This document shows positions 6,062-15,482 of a stretch of DNA of 64,000 bases, in pieces. Location of the stretch: the NCBI RefSeq assembly GCF_020873915.1, contig NZ_JAHWGP010000032.1, positions 1 to 64,000 of the forward strand. The letters are read 5' to 3'. The DNA comes from Streptomyces sp. DH5. Lineage in GTDB: Bacteria; Actinomycetota; Actinomycetes; Streptomycetales; Streptomycetaceae. Every line of letters begins with the position of its first letter. Position 1 is the stretch's first letter. The position numbers and the translations under genes were made by a program. The notes under the pieces are model-generated. The model did no database searches. It saw nothing but the letters and a program-made list of their open reading frames with translations, and was not told the origin of the DNA.

Positions 6062-8749
6062 ATGCCGCACACCGCGAGCGCCGGCACACCACCCGGGCAA
6101 GACAGTTACCTCGTCGACTCGGCGCCATACGCCCTGGTACGCGCCACCGTGCTGACCTGCCCCGCGCAGTCTCCGGCCACGGCGGCGTTCCGTGCCGCCC
6201 TCGCCCGCCTTACCTCGCTCGAAGTCGCACTGCGCGCGCTTCGCGAGCCGCTTTGCGACGACCTGTACGCCAGCCGGTCCGGCCACGGCGAGCAGTACCA
6301 CCGTGACGTCGTCCTGCCGCTGCGCCGCGCACTGCACAACGGGCGCGAGCCGCGGCCCGCCGTGCTGGACCGCCTGGACGACCTCCCGCGGCGAGTCCCC
6401 CGGCTCGCATCCTGGCTGGAGCTGCGCGACCGTCGCCGAGCCCTGATGGCCGAGCTGGGCGGCGCCGCCGAACCGGCACTCGCGGCCGAGCGGGCGGCCC
6501 TCGCCGTCCTGTGCCGGGAACCCGCGCTCGCCAGGGCCGTCGCGCTCACCAGCGGCGACCTGCTGCGCGCGGTCGAACGTGCCGGCCGCCGGGCCGACGA
6601 CCGCAAAGCCCGCAAGGAGGAGCCCACGGTGCTGCGCCACGCTCTGCGGGCCGGCACCAAGACCAGTCCCTTCTCGTGGTTCACAGCCGTCGGCTGGGGC
6701 CGGCCGGCCCCACCGCGCGCCGGCCGCCCGCGCGTGCGGTCGTGGGGCGAACAGCCCCTCCTGGACGGCCCTCTGCACGCGTCGGTGAAGGTCAACCGCA
6801 CCCTGACGACCGCCCTCGCCGAGGCCCTGCTGGCCGACCCGCGCCACGGCGCCGGGCTTCCGCACCGCGTCACCAGCACCGCGCGCGTCTTCGAGGGACG
6901 CGCGACATACGCCCGCGACCGGGTTGCCTTCGCCGGCGGCCGCTACCTCGTCACCGACGAGGACGCGGCGGAGGTGGCCTTCAACGGGTCCCTGCGGCTC
7001 CTGGCCTCGTACGCCGGGGCTCCCGCGCCGCTCGACGAGATGGCGGAGCTGCTCGCCTCGGCCCTGCCCGGGGCGCCCGACACGAACCGTGCGGCGGCGC
7101 TGGCCTTCCTCGAACGCCTCCGGCAGGCGGGTCTGCTGGTGCCGACCAGTCCGGTCCCGCCGCAGGACCCGGACCCGGCGGGCCGGCTGGCCGCATGGCT
7201 CCGCACGCTCCCCGGCGTCGGCGAGCAGGGCCCCGAGGCGGCCGGCCGCCTCGCGGACCGGCTGGTGGAACTGTCCCGTGAAACCTCGGCGTTCGCCTCC
7301 GCACCCGCGCCGCGGCGCCCGGCCCTCCTCGCCGGGCTCGCCGACGGCTGGACCCGGCTGCTCGCCGACGCCGGACGGCCCGTCCCGACGGGTTCGGCGC
7401 CGCTGAACGTCCTCTCCGAGGACGTCGTGGCCCCACGGCCGGTGCCACTCGACGGGTTCCTCGACGGGGCCGACCACGAGGCCCTGGGCGAAGTCACCGC
7501 GCTGGCCGAACTGTTCGACCTCGCACACGTGATGCGGCGGGCCGCCCGCGACCGGTTCGTGGAGCGATACGGCGCAGGTGGCAGCTGCCCGCACCCCTGG
7601 GAGTTCGGCGCCGAGGTGGAGGAGGCTTGGGAGCGGGCCGCCCGCGTCACCGTCCCGGGCCGGGATGATCCGTCCGGGTTCCCCACCGGTGTCGGGGCGC
7701 TCATGGCCCTGCGCGCCGAACTCACCGACGCCGTGCGCAGCGCCGCGGCCGGATCGCCGGACGGCACGGAGGTCCTGCTGCCTGCCGACGCCGTCAAGGG
7801 ACTGGGCGAGCGGTTGCCGCGCTGGGCCGTCGAGCGCCCCCTGAGCTACGCGTACTTCCTCCAGCGGGACCCGGACGGCGGGATGCTCTGCGTGAACCGC
7901 GTGTACGGCGGCTGGGGCCGGTTCACCAGCAGGTTCCTCGACGCGCTCGACCCCGACGCGGCCGAGGACGTCGCCGCGCAGCTGCGCCGCGGCCTCGGAC
8001 CGGGCGCGCGCGCCGCGCAGATGCGGCCGGTCGGAGGGTTCAACGCCAATCTGCACCCGCTGCTCGTCCCGGACGACATCGGGCCCGACCGCCGCTGGAC
8101 CTCGCTGGCCGAGGCAGACGTGGAACTCTTCCACGACGAGGCCGGCGACCAGGTGCGGTTCCGGGTCACGGCCACCGGCGAACCGCTCGACGTGCTCTAC
8201 CCCGGCTTCCTCGCCCCGCTCATGCTGCCGCGGCGCATCGCGGCGCTGCTGTCCGACCACCCGCACGGCGTGGTGGACTTCCGGTCGCTGCCGCCCCGGC
8301 ACTCCGTGGACGCCCCGGGGGGCGAGGTGGTCCTCGCTCCCCGGCTGCGCCACCGGCACGTCGTCCTGAACCGCCGCCGGTGGACCCTGCCGGCCGGCGT
8401 GGTGCGAGCCCTGCATGCCGAGCTGACGGCGGCCCCCGGGACTCCGGTGGAGCCTGTGGCGCACTGGCGTGCCCTGCTCGGCCTGCCCGACCAGGTCTTC
8501 CTGCACCCCGCGCCCACTGTCCCCACCGGCCGGGTGACCGAGGACTTCCTGGCGCACCTGCGCCGCCCCAAGCCCCAGTTCGTCGATCTGGGCAACCCGC
8601 TCCACCTGCGCTGCCTGGCCAAGTGGCTCTCCCGCCACCCCGGCGGTGCGGTTCTCGAGGAGGCGCTGCCCGCGCCGGGCGGATCCGCCGTGCCGACCCG
8701 TGCGGTGGAGCTCGTCACGGAGACGTACAGGGCGGGGAGGTCGCGATGA
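6062..8749 (+). CDS. lazB: Thiopeptide dehydratase, glutamylation subunit (LanB N-terminal type)
   Basis: An 895-residue protein of the lantibiotic dehydratase N-terminal family. ATG 6062 is preferred because AAGGGACGG precedes it and the protein opens directly with the domain (YLVDSAPYALVRATVL). Family landmarks include GTKTSPFSWFTAVGWG near residue 200, typical of LanB glutamylation domains, and late segments such as RPLSYAYFLQRDPDGGM and VYGGWGRFTSRF. In split thiopeptide systems this subunit uses glutamyl-tRNA to glutamylate core Ser residues, and a separate eliminase then releases glutamate to leave dehydroalanine. It lacks the SpaB_C eliminase domain, which is supplied at 13.6 kb. Its stop overlaps the next start (ATGA, 8746-8749), indicating translational coupling. 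Confidence 0.88.
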   Translation: MPHTASAGTPPGQDSYLVDSAPYALVRATVLTCPAQSPATAAFRAALARLTSLEVALRALREPLCDDLYASRSGHGEQYHRDVVLPLRRALHNGREPRPAVLDRLDDLPRRVPRLASWLELRDRRRALMAELGGAAEPALAAERAALAVLCREPALARAVALTSGDLLRAVERAGRRADDRKARKEEPTVLRHALRAGTKTSPFSWFTAVGWGRPAPPRAGRPRVRSWGEQPLLDGPLHASVKVNRTLTTALAEALLADPRHGAGLPHRVTSTARVFEGRATYARDRVAFAGGRYLVTDEDAAEVAFNGSLRLLASYAGAPAPLDEMAELLASALPGAPDTNRAAALAFLERLRQAGLLVPTSPVPPQDPDPAGRLAAWLRTLPGVGEQGPEAAGRLADRLVELSRETSAFASAPAPRRPALLAGLADGWTRLLADAGRPVPTGSAPLNVLSEDVVAPRPVPLDGFLDGADHEALGEVTALAELFDLAHVMRRAARDRFVERYGAGGSCPHPWEFGAEVEEAWERAARVTVPGRDDPSGFPTGVGALMALRAELTDAVRSAAAGSPDGTEVLLPADAVKGLGERLPRWAVERPLSYAYFLQRDPDGGMLCVNRVYGGWGRFTSRFLDALDPDAAEDVAAQLRRGLGPGARAAQMRPVGGFNANLHPLLVPDDIGPDRRWTSLAEADVELFHDEAGDQVRFRVTATGEPLDVLYPGFLAPLMLPRRIAALLSDHPHGVVDFRSLPPRHSVDAPGGEVVLAPRLRHRHVVLNRRRWTLPAGVVRALHAELTAAPGTPVEPVAHWRALLGLPDQVFLHPAPTVPTGRVTEDFLAHLRRPKPQFVDLGNPLHLRCLAKWLSRHPGGAVLEEALPAPGGSAVPTRAVELVTETYRAGRSR

Positions 8750-9906
8750 CGTCCACCCCGCTTCCGGCGGACGGCGGCGCCGACGAGGTGCTCGACGTGG
8801 TGGCGTACTACCACCAGCCGGTCAAGGCACGGCTGCTGGGGGAGGCGGTGCTGCCGCTCACGGCGGAGTGCCGGAACCGGGGCTTGGCCGCCCACGTCGA
8901 ACGGCACTGGCTACACGGCCCGCACGTGCGGCTGCGTCTTCGGGGTGCCCCGGCACGGCTCGGGCCGACCGCCGAGCACGCGGCACGGGCGCTGCGCGAC
9001 TGGGTCGGCGTCCATCCCTCGCGGTGCGACCTCACCGACGCCGAACTGCTGGAGCAGGCCGCCCGCAACGGGCGCGCCGAGCTGGTCGCGCCGCCCTACC
9101 ACCCGATCATGCCGGACAACACGGTGCGCCTCGAACCGGTCGACCTCGCTCCCCTGCGGCGTCTGCTCGGGGACGATGGCGCGGCGCTCCGGGACGACCT
9201 GCTGAGCGGCGGGCTGGAGGCGCTCCGGGCTGGCACCGGGTTCCTCGGCGAGCACGGCGACGGCGCGCAGGCGCGCGTGCAGCTCGCCGTCACGGCGCTT
9301 GCCGCGCACGCGGCCGCCCACCCCGGCGGGCTCGCCGGCGGCCACTGGTCGTACGTGTCCCACGTGGAGGACTTCCTTGTCCATGACGACCCCCACGGCC
9401 GACTGCGGGAGGGCTTCGAACGGCGCTGGGAGAGCGCGGGCGACACGGTGACCGCGCTGGTCGGCCGGATTGCCGGGGGCGCGGCACGCGGATGGGAGCG
9501 TGACTGGGCCCACTGGTCGGCCGACGCTTGGCGGCTGGCGCAGGACCGCCACGACACGGGAGCCGACCTGCACGGCGATCCGCTCCAGTACCGGGAGCGC
9601 GCAGCGGCGACCGGGGACGCGGAGACGACGGAACGGTGGAGCAGGGACCTGCGTACCCGCTACAGCGAGTTCCACCGCCTGCTGCGGCGCTCCGACCCCG
9701 GGGGGACGATGTGGAGCCGCCCCGACTACCTGGTCTACCGGGCCTGCACCAACGCCCTGTACCGGCTCCTCGCGATCTGCGACGTCACGCCGCTGGAACG
9801 CTACCTCGCCGCCCATCTCGTCATCCGCACGGTGCCCCGCCTGACCGGGTGCGACTGGCGCGCCGAGATGGCGGCGGCCGTCGACGCGAGGGAGCGCGGA
9901 GCATGA
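8746..9906 (+). CDS. lazC: Pyridine synthase, [4+2] cycloaddition enzyme (SpaB_C-like)
   Basis: A 386-residue protein of the thiopeptide-type bacteriocin biosynthesis (SpaB_C-like) family. It starts at ATG 8746, overlapping the lazB stop. The family signature appears near residues 50-66 as ERHWLHGPHVRLRLRG, after the opening strand VLDVVAYYHQPVKARLL. C-terminal landmarks are YLVYRACTNALYRLLA and ERYLAAHLV. By position and length it corresponds to lactazole LazC and thiocillin TclM. These enzymes join two dehydroalanines, form the pyridine and expel the leader peptide, closing the macrocycle. Assigning this copy as the cyclase and the 13.6-kb copy as the eliminase rests on gene order and on the fusion seen there. 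Its stop overlaps lazD by ATGA (9903-9906). Confidence 0.85.
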   Translation: MTSTPLPADGGADEVLDVVAYYHQPVKARLLGEAVLPLTAECRNRGLAAHVERHWLHGPHVRLRLRGAPARLGPTAEHAARALRDWVGVHPSRCDLTDAELLEQAARNGRAELVAPPYHPIMPDNTVRLEPVDLAPLRRLLGDDGAALRDDLLSGGLEALRAGTGFLGEHGDGAQARVQLAVTALAAHAAAHPGGLAGGHWSYVSHVEDFLVHDDPHGRLREGFERRWESAGDTVTALVGRIAGGAARGWERDWAHWSADAWRLAQDRHDTGADLHGDPLQYRERAAATGDAETTERWSRDLRTRYSEFHRLLRRSDPGGTMWSRPDYLVYRACTNALYRLLAICDVTPLERYLAAHLVIRTVPRLTGCDWRAEMAAAVDARERGA

Positions 9907-11660
9907 CCACTCCCTCGGCGCCCGGAACCCTTCCGGCGAACGCCCGGGCCGGCGGCGACACCACCGGTGAGGCCGCCGGCGACACGATGGAGCCGACCCT
10001 TCCGCGGCTGCGCCCTGACGTGGCCGTCACCCCGCTGCAGGCCGGCCTGCACCTGCGCGGACGGCGCGGCAGCGTCACCCTCGAGGGCAGCACGGCGCTG
10101 CCCGCCCTGTGGCGTCTGCTGGAGGAGCCCCTGCGCACGGACGACGCGGCGGAACTGGACCGCAGGGCCGCGCCCGGCACCCCGGTGCGCAAGGCGCTGG
10201 ACACCCTCGTCGAGCGTCTGCGGGCCCACGACCTGGTGGTGTCGGCGCCGACCGGACGCGCCGCCGACTGGGTCGCGGCGACGGCGGGGCGGCCCGCCGA
10301 CACCGCCGCCGCGCTGGCGGCGGCCCGTGTGGAGGTCGCGTCCGGCGCCCCGGGCGGCCCGCTGACGGAGGCCGTCTCGCGCGCGCTGTCGGACGCCGGA
10401 GTGGCCTGGTCGCACGCCGTAGACCCGGCGCTGCCCGAGGACGTGGTCCTGCTGCGCGAAGCCGGAGGCGGCCGGCGGGCCGTGGCCGTCGGGGTCCGGG
10501 GCGGCCGGGGATACGTCACGGCCCCCGGCAGCCCGGAGCAGGTCTCCTTGGACGCGGCCGCGCTCGCCGCGCACCCGCCGTCGGAGCCCGCCGAAGCCGG
10601 TCCGGCCGCGTTCGTCGCGCTGCTCGGCGGCTCGGCGGCGCAGCGGCTGCTGTGCGCTGTCGGCGGGCTGCCGGACCCGGCGAGCGAGGGGGACGACCCG
10701 CGACTGGTGCCCGGACTGCCCGCGATCCTCGTGGCCGACGCCCGGCCCCTGCGGGCCGACTACCGCAGCTGGCTGGGGCCCGGCCTGATCGACGCCGACC
10801 GCCGCGCCCGCCTGGAGCCGGCCCGGGCGCTCGCCGAGGCGCTGGGGCGGGTGACGGCCCTCACCGACGAACGCGTCGGGGTCCTGCCGGGCCCGGCGCC
10901 GGGAGCCCTGCGTCAGTCACCGGTGCCGCTCGCCTCGTGCGAACTGCCAGAGGGCGCCGTGCTGGCCGGTGCAGCGCGCCTGGACCTGGCCCGTCTGGAG
11001 GCGTTCTGCCGGGCCGCAGAGCTCCGGCTGGCGAGGCCCGGCGTCGGGCGCGCGTCGGTGGGCGCGGATCCGGCGCACGCATTGGGCCGCGCCCTGCGCG
11101 AAGCTACGGCGGAAGCCTTCTCGGCCGCGGGCGCGGTACTGCCCGAGGCGCACTGGCGGGAGCATCCGCAGGCCGACCACTGGTGGACGGCCCTCACCGG
11201 ACGTCTCGGCACGCCCGCCCGACTCGAGGTGCGGCGTCTCGCCGACGAGGAGGCGTACCTGGCTGTCGTGCGCGGCGGAACGGATCCAACCGCCCGCGGG
11301 CCCGTCCTCGGCGACGCGGTGGAGGCGACGCCGGGCGACGCGGCGGCGTTCGCCGCCCTGTCGGCCGCCGCCGCGGCCGACTCGGCCGCCCAGGGGCTCG
11401 CCGTCGGGCACCTCTGCCGGTCGAACGGCGCGGTGGCGGCACTGGCCACGGCGAACGCCCGGACGGCCCCTTGGGAGGACAGAGGCTGGACCAACGGCTG
11501 GCTGGCGGACCTCGCACTCCGGGAGGCCGCGCTGCAGACCGTGCTGCGCCGGCTGACCGGGCTGCGCGTCCGGGAGTCCGACGATGCCGCCTCTCCGCTC
11601 GTCGCGCGACTGCGCGCGTTCGGCTTCTCGGTGCTGCACGGCCGGGGGGAGGGCCGTTGA
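9903..11660 (+). CDS. lazD: RRE-containing, E1-like partner of the cyclodehydratase
   Basis: A 585-residue protein starting at ATG 9903 within the overlap with lazC. The first 35 residues are a Thr/Ala/Gly-rich linker. Residues about 36-112 (LQAGLHLRGRRGSVTLEG, later ALDTLVERLRAHDLVVSAP) have the winged-helix strand/helix pattern of a RiPP recognition element, which binds the precursor leader. The remainder is an Ala-rich, degenerate ThiF/E1-like body. In lactazole, LazD works with the YcaO protein LazE to form azolines, the RRE delivering the leader. I see no intact nucleotide-binding motif, consistent with a binding rather than catalytic role. The stop overlaps the next start as TTGA (11657-11660). 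Confidence 0.78.
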   Translation: MTTPSAPGTLPANARAGGDTTGEAAGDTMEPTLPRLRPDVAVTPLQAGLHLRGRRGSVTLEGSTALPALWRLLEEPLRTDDAAELDRRAAPGTPVRKALDTLVERLRAHDLVVSAPTGRAADWVAATAGRPADTAAALAAARVEVASGAPGGPLTEAVSRALSDAGVAWSHAVDPALPEDVVLLREAGGGRRAVAVGVRGGRGYVTAPGSPEQVSLDAAALAAHPPSEPAEAGPAAFVALLGGSAAQRLLCAVGGLPDPASEGDDPRLVPGLPAILVADARPLRADYRSWLGPGLIDADRRARLEPARALAEALGRVTALTDERVGVLPGPAPGALRQSPVPLASCELPEGAVLAGAARLDLARLEAFCRAAELRLARPGVGRASVGADPAHALGRALREATAEAFSAAGAVLPEAHWREHPQADHWWTALTGRLGTPARLEVRRLADEEAYLAVVRGGTDPTARGPVLGDAVEATPGDAAAFAALSAAAAADSAAQGLAVGHLCRSNGAVAALATANARTAPWEDRGWTNGWLADLALREAALQTVLRRLTGLRVRESDDAASPLVARLRAFGFSVLHGRGEGR

Positions 11661-13579
11661 GTCACGCCGGACGTCCGGTCCTCGGCCCGCTGCCCGTGCC
11701 GGTGCTCGACGCCGGGGCCGCGCTTGCCGCGACGGCGGGTCCGGCGGTCGTCCTGCTGCCCCGGTGGACGCTGGAACTCGCCGAACGGCTCAGCCGCCAC
11801 GCGCTGGCCCACCCCGTGCGCCTCGTCCCGGTGCGGTTCGACGGAGCCCTGGCCGTCGTGGGGCCGGTCCTGCGTCTGGGCGCTGCCGCCTGTCTGTCCT
11901 GCACCGAATACCAGCGGCTGGCCACGGCGGGCGGGCGGGTGCCGTGGCACAGTCAGGCCCTGGCTCTGGCGGGGGCTCCCTCGGCCGCGCTGGGTGGGGC
12001 GACCGGCGCACTCGCCCTTGAGCTGCTGGAGGCGGCCGACGGCGAGTCGCCGGGACCACGGCCGGACGCGGACGCCACCGCCACGGTGCACCTCGTCCAC
12101 CACGGCCGTGCCACCTGGTCCACCCACCGGGTTCGTCCGGTCGGTGGCTGCGCGGTCTGCCGGCCGCTGCCGGACGACTCGGCCGCCGACGTCGTACCGG
12201 TGCCGTCGGGCCCCCGTCCGCTGCCCGACCCCGCGGTGCTCCGTGGCGCCAACCCCCGCACCGAGGTCGCGGAGTTGCGCGGGGCGCTGCACGACGAGCG
12301 GTTCGGCCCGGTGCGCCGGCTGTTTCGCAGCGAGGACTCCGCCTTCTGCCTGACGACGGCGTTCGTCACGGACGGACGGGCAGTGGACGACGGCGGGTAT
12401 GGGCGGGCCGGTGACTTCCGCACCAGCGAGCGGGTGGCGCTCTTCGAGAGCGTCGAGCGGTTCGCGGGCATGCGGCCGACCGGCCGACAGACCCGGCTGC
12501 GGGCGTCCTTCGGCGAACTCGGCCCGGACCGGGCCGTGGATCCCGTGCGCCTGGGGCTGCCCGACCCCGCCTACCAGGGCCATCCCGCCTCGCGGACCGT
12601 CCCGTACAGCCCTGACCTGGAACTGGACTGGGTCCACGGCTGGTCCCTCACCCGGCGCCGGGCCGTGGCCGTGCCCGAGCACGTGGCGTACTGGGACGTG
12701 CCGGGCGACCGGCCGCGCGTGGTGTACGAGTCCTCCAACGGCTGCGGGCTGGGCAACAGCCTGGAGGAAGCGGTGCTCTACGGGCTGTTCGAAGTCGCGG
12801 AGCGGGACGCGTTCCTGATGGCCTGGTACGCCTCCACCCCGCTCGCCCGCGTGGAGCCGCCGCCCGAGGATCTGGAGACGGCCCTGCTGGCCGACCGCGC
12901 GGAGCTGGCCGGCTACCGCCTCCTGCTCCTCGACGCCACGAACGACTTTGGCGTCCCGGCGGTCGTCGCGGTCTGTCGGTACGAGGGCTCCCACCCCGGG
13001 GCTCCGAGAATGCTGCTGGCCGCCGGCGCCCACCACGACCCGCGCGTCGCGATCCGTTCGGCGGTGGCGGAGGTGGTGACCAACGTCCTGGAGTCCGCGC
13101 ACCGTTCCGGTGCCGGGAACGGACTGCGGGACCGGGCGCGGCTGCTCCCGATGCTCGACGACCCGGAACTCGTGGTGACCCTGGACGACCACGTAGGGGT
13201 GAACTCCCTGGCCGAGGCGGCCCCGCGGCTGGCGTTCCTCTTCGCCGACACTCCGACCCGCTCCGTCGCCGAGGCCTGGCCCGGCGCGCCGGAGCCGGTG
13301 GCGGACCTCGGCGTGCTGCTCGACGCGACCGTGCGGCGGCTGACCGGCGAGGGCCTGGAGGTCATCGCCGTCGACCAGACGGAGCCGGGGCTGAGGGACC
13401 GGTTCGGCCTGCACTGCGCCAAGGTCGTCGTGCCGGGCTCACTGCCCATGACGTTCGGTCACGTCAACCACCGCACCAGGGGCCTGCCGCGCCTGCTCCG
13501 AACGCCGTACCGGCTGGGCCGCACGGACCGGCCGCTGCGCCTGGACGACCTTGCGGTCCACCCCCACCCCTTCCCCTGA
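11657..13579 (+). CDS. lazE: YcaO cyclodehydratase with N-terminal cysteine-pair domain
   Basis: A 640-residue protein. TTG 11657 is chosen as start: it overlaps the lazD stop (TTGA), follows GGGGGGAGGG, and yields MSHAGRPVLGPLPV. Residues 1-190 form an E1-like partner domain with two cysteine pairs, CLSC (79-82) and CAVC (165-168), likely a structural zinc site. From about residue 200 the YcaO domain follows, with the ATP-site signature SNGCGLGNSLEEAVLYGLFE and the downstream helix EVAERDAFLMAWY. The protein ends in the proline-rich PHPFP found in azoline-forming YcaO proteins. It uses ATP to cyclise core Cys and Ser into azolines with LazD. The preceding frame is open far upstream but carries lazD in another frame. 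Confidence 0.88.
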   Translation: MSHAGRPVLGPLPVPVLDAGAALAATAGPAVVLLPRWTLELAERLSRHALAHPVRLVPVRFDGALAVVGPVLRLGAAACLSCTEYQRLATAGGRVPWHSQALALAGAPSAALGGATGALALELLEAADGESPGPRPDADATATVHLVHHGRATWSTHRVRPVGGCAVCRPLPDDSAADVVPVPSGPRPLPDPAVLRGANPRTEVAELRGALHDERFGPVRRLFRSEDSAFCLTTAFVTDGRAVDDGGYGRAGDFRTSERVALFESVERFAGMRPTGRQTRLRASFGELGPDRAVDPVRLGLPDPAYQGHPASRTVPYSPDLELDWVHGWSLTRRRAVAVPEHVAYWDVPGDRPRVVYESSNGCGLGNSLEEAVLYGLFEVAERDAFLMAWYASTPLARVEPPPEDLETALLADRAELAGYRLLLLDATNDFGVPAVVAVCRYEGSHPGAPRMLLAAGAHHDPRVAIRSAVAEVVTNVLESAHRSGAGNGLRDRARLLPMLDDPELVVTLDDHVGVNSLAEAAPRLAFLFADTPTRSVAEAWPGAPEPVADLGVLLDATVRRLTGEGLEVIAVDQTEPGLRDRFGLHCAKVVVPGSLPMTFGHVNHRTRGLPRLLRTPYRLGRTDRPLRLDDLAVHPHPFP

Positions 13580-13618
13580 CCCCACTTCCTTCCGACCCCC
13601 GAACGAACGAGGGCCTCC

Positions 13619-15307
13619 ATGACGACGACCGGTACCTGGCACAGCTACCACCTCTTCCTGCACTCGAACACGGAGGACACCGACGCTTTCCTCACCGAGG
13701 AGGCGGCCGGGCTGCTGGACGGACTGGTCGCTTCGGGGCGGGCCACGAAGTGGTTCTTCATCCGGTACGGGGAAGGAGGACCGCACCTGCGGATCCGGGT
13801 CGCGGGGTTGAGCCCCTCGGCTGCCGCGGAGCTGCCGTCCACGCTGGTCCGGGCCGCCAAGGCGGTGCCGTCCGTGGGTGGCCCGTGGCCCTCGCACCAC
13901 GGTGAGGTCCGCGTGGTGGAGTACGTCCCCGAAACGCGCCGCTACGGCGGGCCGCGGGCGCTGCCCACGGCCGAGGACGTCTTCACGGTCTCCTCCCGGG
14001 TGGCCGTGGCGGCGCTGCGCGCGCTGCGGCGGCAGCCGGCCGGCGGGTCGGGCCGGCTCGTCCTCGCGGCCGACCTGGCACATGCCACGGCGTACGCCCT
14101 GGGCATGGACCGGGTCACGGCGGCGAAGTGGCTGCGGGGCCACGCGGCAGGTTGGCGCTGGGTCACCGAGGTGCCCCTGCTCCCGGCCGCAGCCGTGCAC
14201 ATGCGGATCAACTCCGTGTACACGGCGCAGCGTTCCGCGCTGGGCCGCCGGGCGGAGTCCCTGCGGGAAGGACTGGCGGAGGGCGGGGCCGGGGAACCCT
14301 GGCTGGTGGAATGGGCGGACCGGGTCCGCGCGGCGGACAGGACGCTGCGAGCCCGAACGGAGTTTCCGCCCGCCGACATGGACGCGGTGCTGCGGTGGGT
14401 GTGGGCGTCGCAGCTGCACATGCTCCTCAATCGGCTCGGCGTCTCCCCGGACGAGGAGCGCGCGGTGTGCCGGCTCGCCGCCCGCACGCTGCTGGACACG
14501 GACGAGCCGGTGTCGTACTTCCCGCAGGGGCACCGCGCGCCCGACTGGCAGTACCTGGAGAGGAGCCAGATCCGGATCGGTCGCAACGAGGACTCCGCCC
14601 TGCGCCAGACTCCCTCCGACGCGGTGGCCCAGACCCACGGCCCTGAGACGCCGCTGCCGGCGGACCCACTGCCCGAGGTGTCGTTGGCCGCAGCGCTGGC
14701 GGCACGGTCGTCCGCGCGCGGCGAGATCGGCGGGCCGCTGGACGCCAGCACGCTCGGCGCATTGCTGTGGAACGCGCTGGCAGAGAGCAGCCGGACCCTG
14801 AGGCGGTTCCCGGACGGCTCGGACCGGATCTACACCCACCGCCCCTACCCGAGCGCGGGCGCCCTCCACACCGCACGGGTGCGGCTGCTCGTCCTCAACG
14901 TGGCGGGGCTCCCCGCGGCGACGTACGACTGCGTGCCGGAGTACCGGACGCTGCGCCGGGTGGGCCCGGCGCCCGAGAAGGCCGAAGTCGAGGCGCTGTC
15001 GACCTACTTCTCCCGCCCCGAGGAGGACCCGGACCGGATCGGCGTCGACGGCGCGCCGGTCGTCGCCGGACTGTACGTGGAGCTGGGCCTGCTGCGCCGG
15101 CGCTACGGCCTGCGGGCGCTGCGCCTCGGGCTGCTGGAGACGGGGCACCTGGCGCAGACGCTGTTGCTGACCGCCGCGGTCCTGGGGCTCGCGGGCACGC
15201 CGCTCGGCGGCTTCCACGACGACTTGGCACACGAACTGCTGGGCCTGGACGACATGGACCAGCCGCTCCAGTACCTGCTGCCGCTCGGGCGCCGCACGGA
15301 CGGCTGA
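13619..15307 (+). CDS. lazF: Fused glutamate eliminase and azoline dehydrogenase
   Basis: A 562-residue two-domain enzyme starting at ATG 13619, 39 bases after lazE. Residues about 8-340 are a SpaB_C-type domain with the signature [16 protein letters not shown] (46-61); in split dehydratases this domain eliminates glutamate from glutamylated Ser to give dehydroalanine. Residues about 350-562 are a nitroreductase-fold, FMN-dependent dehydrogenase: [25 protein letters not shown] and [20 protein letters not shown]. It oxidises azolines to thiazoles and oxazoles. The same fusion defines lactazole LazF. It is the last gene of the operon. No exporter, immunity or regulatory gene follows before transposase debris begins. 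Confidence 0.88.
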   Translation: MTTTGTWHSYHLFLHSNTEDTDAFLTEEAAGLLDGLVASGRATKWFFIRYGEGGPHLRIRVAGLSPSAAAELPSTLVRAAKAVPSVGGPWPSHHGEVRVVEYVPETRRYGGPRALPTAEDVFTVSSRVAVAALRALRRQPAGGSGRLVLAADLAHATAYALGMDRVTAAKWLRGHAAGWRWVTEVPLLPAAAVHMRINSVYTAQRSALGRRAESLREGLAEGGAGEPWLVEWADRVRAADRTLRARTEFPPADMDAVLRWVWASQLHMLLNRLGVSPDEERAVCRLAARTLLDTDEPVSYFPQGHRAPDWQYLERSQIRIGRNEDSALRQTPSDAVAQTHGPETPLPADPLPEVSLAAALAARSSARGEIGGPLDASTLGALLWNALAESSRTLRRFPDGSDRIYTHRPYPSAGALHTARVRLLVLNVAGLPAATYDCVPEYRTLRRVGPAPEKAEVEALSTYFSRPEEDPDRIGVDGAPVVAGLYVELGLLRRRYGLRALRLGLLETGHLAQTLLLTAAVLGLAGTPLGGFHDDLAHELLGLDDMDQPLQYLLPLGRRTDG

Positions 15308-15482
15308 CGGCACGGCCCACGGTGGCCGGCGGACCCCATCAGCGGTCGAACAGCACGCTGGCGACGGCCCGGGAGCCGAAGATCCTGGTCGTGCTGGACG
15401 CCGGTATGACGCTCCGCGCATCGCCCGCGAGCGAGCTTGTTGTCCATGGCGTCGGCCTGGCCACCAGCGTGCTCTCGTCGGC

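Noticed and set aside
5294-8638. Very long open frame (1114 codons) on the bottom strand opposite the thiopeptide genes
   Set aside because: It is the antisense shadow of lazA and lazB. High GC keeps bottom-strand frames open. It has no motifs and the top strand has motifs, starts and ribosome binding sites.
10109-11656. Upstream extension of the YcaO frame
   Set aside because: The frame is open through lazD, but the residues are Arg/Gly-rich nonsense. Translation from TTG 11657 begins a recognisable domain.
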